This document shows, in pieces, positions 1 through 5,263 of a DNA stretch of 6,098 nucleotides (its first letter is position 1; every line of letters starts with the position of its first letter). The position numbers and the translations under genes were made by a program. The DNA is taken from assembly GCA_964500645.1 (NCBI GenBank), contig CAZCOH010000082.1:1-6098 (forward strand), given 5' to 3'. The notes beneath the pieces were generated by a model that searched no databases, was not told the origin of the DNA, and saw nothing but the letters and a program-made list of their open reading frames with translations. Source of the stretch: CAYFIW01 sp964500645. Its GTDB lineage: Bacteria; Chloroflexota; Dehalococcoidia; Lucifugimonadales; UBA826.

Positions 1-244
1 AGCCAACGACATAGACAGAGACAATGCGTCTTGGTAATTAAGTTTCGACATCGAGGATTTAATTTCTGTGTTTTTCAAAACTAATAGTAAAAACTTTGTA
101 TTACCAACCAACGGCACATAAATGGTTACCAGAAATCGACATGTCACTATTAGATTTAGGCGTGCCTATACTGACCCGTGTTTGGCCGAAAGTTACTTAT
201 TCACTCACGCAGTAGATATTATAAATTAAAACCTCTAATTATAT
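1..244. other. Left-edge stretch without a convincing gene
   Basis: This is the region downstream of the OLD-type gene. Two short open frames run off the left edge and exclude each other. On the minus strand an ATG at 49-51 opens a frame that stays open to base 1 and starts MSKLNYQDALSL; it lacks a purine-rich Shine-Dalgarno (AAATCCTCG precedes it). On the plus strand the frame from base 2 reads ANDIDRDNASW and stops with TAA at 35-37, as a convergent gene end would. Neither can be chosen on this evidence. I see no clear terminator hairpin with a T-run after the OLD stop codon, no tRNA and no repeat. Confidence 0.5.
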
Positions 245-2188
245 CTAAGAACTTGCAACTTCCATTTGCGGAGCCCCGTTTTCGACTACAGAAGGCTTAT
301 TATTCTGTGCTGTAGTTGGCAACAATCCGTTGACACGTTCCACTAAGGAAGCAATCTTATTCACAGTATCAGCAGATATTTCACTACGCAAAACTTCAAA
401 ATTTTGCAATAGAAATGTAGCTGGCCTGTAGCGGTCGAATTCCCCTCCAGATATTGAGTGTGCCGAAAAATACTCGCGAAGCCTTTCCACGATTCTAGGG
501 TTACTCTCAGTTATGGCTTTCATAGTAACGGGATCTTCCAGTTCCGATGAATAAGACAGATTTACCAATTTAAGGTAGAAGTTTGGATCAAAAAGATCCT
601 CTATATCCGCATCCCGTACCCGAGTCACTTCAACCCATTTAACAGAACTCTCTTGAGCGTTGTTGGATTTAGAAGCATTAATCCTTTCAACACGCGCTTT
701 ATTTGTCGGTGTTATATCCATCATGACAGCGACACTAACGTAGTTATCTCCTAACAGAGAAACGAATGTAGGGAGATTCTCAGCACTTCCCACAGGCACG
801 ACTACCCACCTTGGATCCATCCTAGGAGAACCTTGTTCAGCTGCAATTCCACCTATCGTCTGGAGATATATCAAATCAGACGCCTCATTAACCATCAGGC
901 AATGAGGTGCCATGAACAAAGTTTGCGCCATTTGATATCCTAGCGCCATCTGCAATGGAAAGACGGTTTCGCTATCATTCTCCACAGCATCATGGCTTAC
1001 TACCGTTCCCTTTCCGTCCATGTCCTGAACAGTCCTAACTCGACTAAGCTTCTTTAAATCGACCATGAAGGGCGAGTGAGTCGAATATATAACCTGGCAA
1101 TGGGGAGCTAAACGCTCGTCCATGAACCTAAGAAAGTCTTTTTGGGCCATCGCATGCAAAGCCGTTCCCGGTTCATCCAGTAAAATCACGAGATCAGAGT
1201 CTTCTGTTTCTTCTAGGTGAGAAAAGTAAGACAGAAAAGAGAAAAACCAAACAAATCCCTTTGATCGTTCGTCAAACGACACAGTGACTCTATGCCGTGC
1301 ATTTTCAATCCTGACATGGAGTATTTTGCCCTCATTCATAGGAGCTGGATCACGCGGATCCGCTTGAGACAAATCAAATTCTACTTTAAGTTGCCTATTT
1401 TGCTGCCAGTATTCAAATATCTCGTCAGTGATCGTAATTGAAGCAGATTCAAGCTCAACTTTTATATCCTCGTAACTTAAGTCCTCTTCCAGGTCTTCTA
1501 AACTGACACCCGACAAAGTTAGAAGAGACATGAATGTCCTATCTGCATCGTCCAGAGCACCTTCTGTCAGTGTACGAGTCTTTAGGTCATTAATTGAAAT
1601 CTTGCCCCGCATCGTGCTGTAATTATCAAAATAGACAAATTTAGGCAACCAGCGTTCCAAAAAATCTTTTTGTATTTTTTCGGATACCGATGACTGAGTC
1701 GAATTGGATGAATTCCCATTTTGCAACGGACTAACTGTGCGAAACGCAGCGGGAGTTGAGTAAGATCCTGCATCACCATCATTGGAAATAGTGTTACTCA
1801 CTAAAGAATCCGCAAGATCTATCTCCCAATATCTTTCATTCTTAAAATTTTTCAGAACCTTAACTAGATTAGACTTTAAAACGCCTTCTCCGAAATTAGA
1901 CTCTATCTCCTTAACTTCATCATCTGATAATTCAAATTCCATTTGAGCTACAGGTAGCGGAGACTTCTCATGTATTTTCTTGTATTTTATGTAGCCTTTC
2001 CTGGGAAAATCCCTGATGTTGAATCCATCAGACTCGCCAGATATAGAATTAATTTTTCTCAAGGCTTGGAGAAACGCAGTCTTACCTGACTCATTTTTGC
2101 CTACCAGAGCAGTCACATCCTCAAGGGCGACCCATGAAGAATCGTCTATACTCTTATAATTTGTTACCCTGGCACGCTTGATTTTCAT
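245..2188 (-). CDS. OLD-family ATPase with degenerate Toprim domain
   Basis: A 647-residue protein with the layout of overcoming-lysogenization-defect (OLD) nucleases: an N-terminal ABC/SMC-like ATPase followed by a C-terminal Toprim domain. Visible motifs are Walker A GKNESGKT (30-37), a signature-like DERSKGFVWFFSF (306-318), Walker B LVILLDEPG (333-341) and the switch histidine in STHSP (H371). The Toprim part begins at LMVNEASD (431-438), where families usually read LxVEGxSD, so the catalytic Glu position is N434. The later DxD is D491-I-T493, while the downstream IEDLFD (529-534) is kept. I infer ATP-dependent DNA or RNA sensing with weak or no nuclease activity. An in-frame GTG at 2224 would add 12 residues, but GGGAGGG sits 3 bases before the ATG at 2188 and homology starts at MKIKRARVTNYKSI, so I chose the ATG. 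Residues 135-170 are a low-complexity Ser/Asn-rich linker. No helicase or reverse-transcriptase partner is adjacent, so it looks like a stand-alone OLD. A defence role is possible but unproven. Confidence 0.88.
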   Translation of the reverse strand: MKIKRARVTNYKSIDDSSWVALEDVTALVGKNESGKTAFLQALRKINSISGESDGFNIRDFPRKGYIKYKKIHEKSPLPVAQMEFELSDDEVKEIESNFGEGVLKSNLVKVLKNFKNERYWEIDLADSLVSNTISNDGDAGSYSTPAAFRTVSPLQNGNSSNSTQSSVSEKIQKDFLERWLPKFVYFDNYSTMRGKISINDLKTRTLTEGALDDADRTFMSLLTLSGVSLEDLEEDLSYEDIKVELESASITITDEIFEYWQQNRQLKVEFDLSQADPRDPAPMNEGKILHVRIENARHRVTVSFDERSKGFVWFFSFLSYFSHLEETEDSDLVILLDEPGTALHAMAQKDFLRFMDERLAPHCQVIYSTHSPFMVDLKKLSRVRTVQDMDGKGTVVSHDAVENDSETVFPLQMALGYQMAQTLFMAPHCLMVNEASDLIYLQTIGGIAAEQGSPRMDPRWVVVPVGSAENLPTFVSLLGDNYVSVAVMMDITPTNKARVERINASKSNNAQESSVKWVEVTRVRDADIEDLFDPNFYLKLVNLSYSSELEDPVTMKAITESNPRIVERLREYFSAHSISGGEFDRYRPATFLLQNFEVLRSEISADTVNKIASLVERVNGLLPTTAQNNKPSVVENGAPQMEVASS

Positions 2189-2191
2189 AAG

Positions 2192-2198
2192 CCCTCCC
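2192..2198 (-). promoter_or_regulatory. Strong Shine-Dalgarno that decides the OLD start
   Basis: Read on the minus strand, GGGAGGG lies 3 bases before the ATG at 2186-2188. It falls inside the coding frame that would begin at the GTG at 2224. This placement, with the conserved N terminus of the family beginning at MKIKRARV, supports the shorter 647-residue product. Confidence 0.75.
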
Positions 2199-2256
2199 AA
2201 TAGAAATATCTTCGGTACTTTCACTCATTGCACATTCTGTTTTATTCGAAAAATTG

Positions 2257-2272
2257 CTGCGATATCACGCAG
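2257..2272. repeat. Inverted repeat upstream of the OLD gene, possible operator
   Basis: Five-base perfect arms CTGCG and CGCAG flank a six-base ATATCA spacer, about 70 bp upstream of the chosen OLD start codon. The position would suit a repressor or activator site, but one 5-bp dyad can arise by chance and no promoter boxes were confidently placed next to it. Confidence 0.25.
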
Positions 2273-2413
2273 AATTTATGCAACAGGCCTCCATGGGATA
2301 TAAACAACCCCTACCTACACACTGAAGCTAATCAAACCAACACACGTGTCGCAAGGCTTTTTTAGTCCAGAATTAGCCGAATTTAGACTGGTACACCATT
2401 GGATATTATGGAT

Positions 2414-3268
2414 TTATATTTGACTGTATCCGCTTCCCGGTTTATCGGAGTCAACTCCTGTACCTTTACCTTCGGTGACCCAACCAAACTCTTTCAGTAT
2501 TTGCTGACTGTACGTAACTCTTCCTGTAACTTTTTCCATAGGTTCAGAAGCAAGAAGAAGAGCAGCCTTAGCCATTAAATCAGGGCTTTCTCCTTTGGGG
2601 TCGTCAATGCCAGAGACTAAATTGTGAAATACAGTCCCTGGAGTCGGAACTACTTGAGAAGGTGAAACACAGGTAACTGAAATCCCATATTGTTGAACTT
2701 CCTGAGCCAATCCCTGTGAAAACCTTTCCAGTGCGGCTTTTTCAGCTCCATAACATGTCCCTCCTGAAGACACAGGGACATCTGTGTATGGACCTCTGCC
2801 TGGGCCCACAGCGGCTCCGGAAGAAATATTAACAATACTTCCCGACCGAGATGGAATCATATCCTTAAGGGCTAGCTGACTTAACATGAAAGGTGCATGG
2901 AAATTTACCTCCCACGATCTTTTCCAGCGCCTTACCACATAGTCCTTCACCGGAACGAAGTATGTCAAAGCAGCATTATTGACCAATATATCAACCGATC
3001 CGTAAATGCTGTGAGCTTCATCAAAAAGCTTTCCACAGTCCTCCTCCAAGGATATATTGACAGCTACAGCTGTAGCCTCTCCACCTTGTTCTTTGATATC
3101 GGACACTGTTTTATTTAGAGAACCTTCAAGAGGATGATCACCTTCACTCAACGTCCTGGCAGCGCAAATCACGTTAGCACCTTCTAGAGCAAATAATTTT
3201 GCGATATCTGATCCTATTCCTCGGCTAGCCCCTGTTACAACAACATTTTTTCCGTCTAACTTTCCCAT
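2414..3268 (-). CDS. SDR oxidoreductase, HSDL2/DHRS1-like
   Basis: A 284-residue NAD(P)-dependent short-chain dehydrogenase, likely a soluble cytoplasmic enzyme. The Rossmann cofactor motif TGASRGIG is at 12-19, NNAA at 97-100, the structural Asn at N122, Ser at S150 and YGAEK with Y173/K177. The Ser-Tyr distance is 23 residues rather than the usual 13, so about ten residues (PGRGP to SSGG) are inserted beside the active site. The AART-SEGDHPLEGSL segment (37-51) after beta-strand 2, followed by an IKEQGGEA-type helix, is typical of the HSDL2/DHRS1-like SDR subgroup. That group often carries R after the second strand and tends to NADP(H); this is inference. The C-terminal 25 residues are a Gly-rich tail beyond the SDR core. 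The substrate cannot be named; hydroxyacyl, steroid-like or other carbonyl compounds are possible. GAGGA lies 9 bases before the ATG and a good promoter lies upstream. Confidence 0.9.
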   Translation of the reverse strand: MGKLDGKNVVVTGASRGIGSDIAKLFALEGANVICAARTLSEGDHPLEGSLNKTVSDIKEQGGEATAVAVNISLEEDCGKLFDEAHSIYGSVDILVNNAALTYFVPVKDYVVRRWKRSWEVNFHAPFMLSQLALKDMIPSRSGSIVNISSGAAVGPGRGPYTDVPVSSGGTCYGAEKAALERFSQGLAQEVQQYGISVTCVSPSQVVPTPGTVFHNLVSGIDDPKGESPDLMAKAALLLASEPMEKVTGRVTYSQQILKEFGWVTEGKGTGVDSDKPGSGYSQI

Positions 3269-3277
3269 AACAATTTG

Positions 3278-3282
3278 TCCTC
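3278..3282 (-). promoter_or_regulatory. Shine-Dalgarno of the minus-strand SDR
   Basis: Minus-strand GAGGA stands 9 bases before the ATG at 3266-3268. It supports the start MGKLDGKNVVVTGAS, which also places the cofactor motif at the normal distance from the N terminus. Confidence 0.7.
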
Positions 3283-3326
3283 ACTATGAATTTTTATATA
3301 CTGAAAATATACCTGTATTGATGGTC

Positions 3327-3355
3327 ATTTTAGTCTTGGGACAATAAATCGACAA
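3327..3355 (-). promoter_or_regulatory. Sigma70-type promoter for the SDR
   Basis: On the minus strand, TTGTCG (complement of 3350-3355, four of six matches to TTGACA) is followed by a 17-base spacer and TAAAAT (complement of 3327-3332, five of six matches to TATAAT). Transcription would start near 3320 and give a leader of about 50 bases. This is the best promoter match I found in the window. Confidence 0.6.
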
Positions 3356-3412
3356 TCAAGGAAACTTAAAACAAACTTATTCAGTCCTCTCATTTCAAAT
3401 ACATACTTCCGA

Positions 3413-3418
3413 TATAAT
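3413..3418 (+). promoter_or_regulatory. TATAAT -10 box, candidate manC promoter
   Basis: An exact TATAAT occurs about 150 bp before the manC start. No good -35 hexamer lies 16-18 bases upstream (TCATTT at 17), so the promoter may depend on an activator or may not be used. A second -10-like GATAAT is at 3499-3504, also without a good -35. Confidence 0.4.
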
Positions 3419-3474
3419 CTCTGAAGGGGATAATGCCTTATCTTAGATAAATTGATTTAAGGGTTGAAATGCAC

Positions 3475-3494
3475 ACGTGATTTAGGAATCATGT
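3475..3494 (+). promoter_or_regulatory. Hairpin or operator dyad in the manC leader
   Basis: ACGTGATT (3475-3482) and AATCATGT (3487-3494) can pair over 8 bp, with one G-U, around a TAGG loop. It is about 70 bases upstream of the manC start codon and downstream of the TATAAT box. It has no T-run, so it is not a standard terminator; a DNA-binding site or leader RNA structure are the alternatives. Confidence 0.35.
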
Positions 3495-3547
3495 AAACGA
3501 TAATAAACTCGATTTGCATTCGTATTTCAGGGCTATGAGAAAATCAC

Positions 3548-3554
3548 AAGGAGG
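3548..3554 (+). promoter_or_regulatory. Shine-Dalgarno of manC
   Basis: AAGGAGG ends 11 bases before the ATG at 3566, a little long. A weaker AGGG (3558-3561) is 4 bases before it. Either is consistent with starting at MLYPVILAGG, the usual N terminus of the family. Confidence 0.7.
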
Positions 3555-3565
3555 CACAGGGCAAC

Positions 3566-4996
3566 ATGCTATATCCAGTCATACTGGCCGGTGGCTCAGG
3601 TACAAGATTATGGCCGATGTCGAGAGACGAATTCCCAAAACCGTTTCTAAGATTAACTTCGGAAAAATCTATGATCCAGGAAACTGTTTTGAGGCTACGC
3701 TACACGGACCACGCAGAGCCTATAGTAGTGTGTAACGAAGATCACAGATTTCTTGTTCTAGATCATTTCGAACAAATTTCTCATAAGCCAGCCAAAATAA
3801 TTCTTGAACCTGAGGGTAAAAACACGGCTCCCGCATTAACCTTGGCAGCTCTAGAATGTTTCGCTATAGATTCAGAAAGTATATTAATTTCATTGCATGC
3901 AGATCACAATATTGAAGATATCACCAAATTCCACGACGCCATTATTACGGGGACGAAACTGGCCAAATCTGGAGGCGTGGTTACATTCGGGGTTAAGCCA
4001 AAAGATCCAAACACTGGCTTCGGGTACATAGAAGCAGATCAGACCATTAATCAAGAATATTGGCCAATTAAAAATTTCATTGAGAAACCAAACACAAATA
4101 ACGCCATTGAAATGGTCAAATCGGGTAATTATCTATGGAACACAGGAATGTTCATGATGAAAGCTTCAACTTGGCTAAATCAGATCAATTTGTATGCACC
4201 AGAAATATTTTTATCCTGCAAAAAAGCCATGGACAAAGGCAAAGCAGACAACCTTTTCTTTCGACCAGATAGCAAAGCTTTTGAAAGATGTCCCAATGAG
4301 GCAATAGATTACGCAGTAATGGAAAAAATGACATCAGACAATGAAAATACCACTCACGGCTGGGTGGTGCACATGGATACAAATTGGTCTGATGTCGGCA
4401 CCTGGTCTTCTGTCTGGGAAAATAAAAATACGGACTCATTTGGAAACGTTACTAAAGGAGACATCGTCGTAAAATCTGTTAAGAACTCAATTCTAATGGG
4501 CGAATCAAGAACCATTGTTGTGGCAGGCATGAGCGATATAGTAGTTGTCGATACTCAAGATGCTGTATTAGTCACAAACCTCAAGAACAATGATCTTATG
4601 AAAGAAATAGTAAATGAAGTTGCCATTGACCATAGTGAAATTCTTAAATCCCATAAATCGGTCAACCGCCCGTGGGGTTACTATCAAATCATTCAAACCG
4701 GACAAAATTTCCAAGTTAAACGGCTATATATAAAAAATGGAGCTGCACTTTCACTCCAAAAACATGAACATAGGGCTGAACATTGGGTGGTAGTTCACGG
4801 TCAAGCCACAGTGACAAGAAATGATGAAACTTTTCTCTTGCAGGAAAATGAATCTACTTACATACCAATAGGATCCACACATAGATTAGAAAATAAATCT
4901 GACGAGCCCCTAGAGATTATTGAAATCCAATGTGGAGCATACCTTGGAGAAGATGACATAATTAGATTAAGTGATAACTACAACAGAATCATTTAG
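3566..4996 (+). CDS. manC: Bifunctional mannose-1-P guanylyltransferase / mannose-6-P isomerase
   Basis: A 476-residue cytoplasmic enzyme of the ManC/AlgA/XanB family, at the family's usual length. The N-terminal nucleotidyltransferase makes GDP-mannose from GTP and mannose-1-phosphate: GGSGTRLWP at 9-17 with K25, PEGKNTAPA at 82-90, GFGYIE at 151-156, FIEKP at 171-175 and WNTGMF at 191-196. The C-terminal type II phosphomannose isomerase is a cupin that interconverts fructose-6-P and mannose-6-P: RPWGYY at 368-373, QKHEHRAEHW at 398-407 and YIPIGSTHR at 432-440. Q398, H400, E405 and H439 are the candidate metal ligands. Both halves look intact. A small oddity is LHADH (110-114), where many members read LP[AS]DH. 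GDP-mannose feeds surface polysaccharide, LPS O-antigen or GDP-fucose/rhamnose pathways. No glycosyltransferase or phosphomannomutase gene is in view, so which glycan it serves is unknown. The assignment to this family is secure; the symbol could equally be algA. Confidence 0.96.
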   Translation: MLYPVILAGGSGTRLWPMSRDEFPKPFLRLTSEKSMIQETVLRLRYTDHAEPIVVCNEDHRFLVLDHFEQISHKPAKIILEPEGKNTAPALTLAALECFAIDSESILISLHADHNIEDITKFHDAIITGTKLAKSGGVVTFGVKPKDPNTGFGYIEADQTINQEYWPIKNFIEKPNTNNAIEMVKSGNYLWNTGMFMMKASTWLNQINLYAPEIFLSCKKAMDKGKADNLFFRPDSKAFERCPNEAIDYAVMEKMTSDNENTTHGWVVHMDTNWSDVGTWSSVWENKNTDSFGNVTKGDIVVKSVKNSILMGESRTIVVAGMSDIVVVDTQDAVLVTNLKNNDLMKEIVNEVAIDHSEILKSHKSVNRPWGYYQIIQTGQNFQVKRLYIKNGAALSLQKHEHRAEHWVVVHGQATVTRNDETFLLQENESTYIPIGSTHRLENKSDEPLEIIEIQCGAYLGEDDIIRLSDNYNRII

Positions 4997-5006
4997 ATGT
5001 TCACTT

Positions 5007-5038
5007 TTGACAGGTAAATTGCATCGTGAAGTGATAAA
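5007..5038 (+). promoter_or_regulatory. Possible weak internal promoter after manC
   Basis: An exact TTGACA (5007-5012) lies just after manC, but the nearest -10-like hexamer, GATAAA (5033-5038), is 20 bases away, longer than the preferred 16-18. It could give the small protein and SDR extra transcription, or be chance. Confidence 0.2.
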
Positions 5039-5066
5039 AATGACTCATGGCCTAATAAAATAACTT

Positions 5067-5070
5067 AGGA
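5067..5070 (+). promoter_or_regulatory. Shine-Dalgarno supporting the TTG start
   Basis: AGGA ends 7 bases before the TTG at 5078-5080. It overlaps the in-frame stop that closes the frame upstream, so this TTG is the first available start. Confidence 0.5.
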
Positions 5071-5077
5071 CAAAAAA

Positions 5078-5248
5078 TTGAAAGAAATTCCACTTGTTTT
5101 TCCTATAACGTTGATCCTGATAATAGCTACATTAATTTTCTCAAGTGCTTACGCTATTGCAGACGGAGCAACTGGAACAGCCACCGAAAACCCCAAAAAA
5201 CTAGAGTGGCATGAAAATGCAGCTGTATGGGTATGCCCATTCCATTAA
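5078..5248 (+). CDS. Small secreted or membrane-anchored protein, unknown function
   Basis: A 56-codon frame starting at TTG, which a conventional ORF search with ATG/GTG starts or a length cutoff would miss. AGGA (5067-5070) lies 7 bases upstream, and an in-frame TAG at 5066-5068 leaves no earlier start. The product begins MKEIPL, then has a hydrophobic stretch (residues 6-21) ending in SSAYA (22-26), which fits a type I signal peptide cleaved after A26 (or A28) or a single membrane anchor. The remainder, about 28-30 residues, is polar then aromatic and ends with AVWVCPFH, with one Cys (C53) and His at 45 and 56. It sits 81 bp after manC and 15 bp before the next SDR, so it is probably co-transcribed. 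I do not recognise a family. The Shine-Dalgarno, signal-like N terminus and snug spacing argue it is real; lack of homology evidence is the main doubt. Confidence 0.62.
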   Translation: MKEIPLVFPITLILIIATLIFSSAYAIADGATGTATENPKKLEWHENAAVWVCPFH

Positions 5249-5253
5249 TCATC

Positions 5254-5258
5254 AGAGG
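5254..5258 (+). promoter_or_regulatory. Shine-Dalgarno of the second SDR
   Basis: AGAGG ends 5 bases before the ATG at 5264, inside the 15-bp gap after the small protein's stop. It supports the start MNNLNGQVAIVTGG, with the cofactor motif at residues 12-19 as expected. Confidence 0.7.
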
Positions 5259-5263
5259 TACAA

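Larger units (their letters stand above)
2189..2413. other. Gap between SDR and OLD genes, with a small dyad
   Basis: This 225-bp gap separates two genes on the same strand, long enough for the OLD gene to have its own promoter. I could not pick a convincing -35/-10 pair. It holds a perfect inverted repeat CTGCG-ATATCA-CGCAG at 2257-2272, about 70 bp before the OLD start, and a palindrome ACACGTGT at 2342-2349. After the SDR stop, on the minus strand, CCAG/CTGG plus AATT/AATT can form a weak bulged hairpin, but it is not followed by a T-run, so I do not call a terminator. Confidence 0.4.
3269..3565. other. Divergent control region between SDR and manC
   Basis: This 297-bp AT-rich region separates the minus-strand SDR from plus-strand manC and must hold promoters for both. 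It contains the SDR promoter (3327-3355), a TATAAT box for manC (3413-3418), a weak GATAA/TTATC hairpin (3429-3442), a better 8-bp dyad (3475-3494) and the manC ribosome site. There is no credible gene in it. The manC leader is about 140 bases if the TATAAT box is used, long for a simple leader. Confidence 0.6.

Noticed and set aside
1582..1782. 66-codon minus-strand open frame inside the OLD gene
   Set aside because: It overlaps the real coding frame on the same strand, has no recognisable protein features and no good ribosome site.
245..2188. Gabija GajA
   Set aside because: No UvrD-like GajB gene is adjacent on either side within the window, and the Toprim acids are substituted.
2341..2348. 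CACACGTG shared with 3472-3479 in the other intergenic region
   Set aside because: An 8-base match containing a palindromic core occurs easily by chance and the flanks differ.
2350..2395. Possible terminator after the first SDR (CCAG/CTGG and AATT/AATT arms, T-run at 2358-2363)
   Set aside because: The stem is short and bulged, and the T-run faces the plus strand, the wrong direction for ending the SDR transcript.
2650..2835. 61-codon minus-strand open frame inside the first SDR
   Set aside because: Out-of-frame overlap with the catalytic region of a clear SDR.
2897..3118. 73-codon plus-strand open frame antisense to the first SDR
   Set aside because: Its protein looks random and the opposite strand encodes conserved SDR motifs.
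3469..3480. Tiny upstream frame ATG-CAC-ACG-TGA in the manC leader, preceded by AAGGG
   Set aside because: Only three codons; a regulatory leader peptide is conceivable but nothing else supports it.
3514..3735. 73-codon plus-strand frame running into manC
   Set aside because: It overlaps the conserved nucleotide-binding N terminus of manC in another frame; AGGG near the ATG at 3535 is not enough to support it.
4185..4439. 84-codon minus-strand frame antisense to manC
   Set aside because: Antisense to a strongly conserved enzyme and without a plausible start region or domain.
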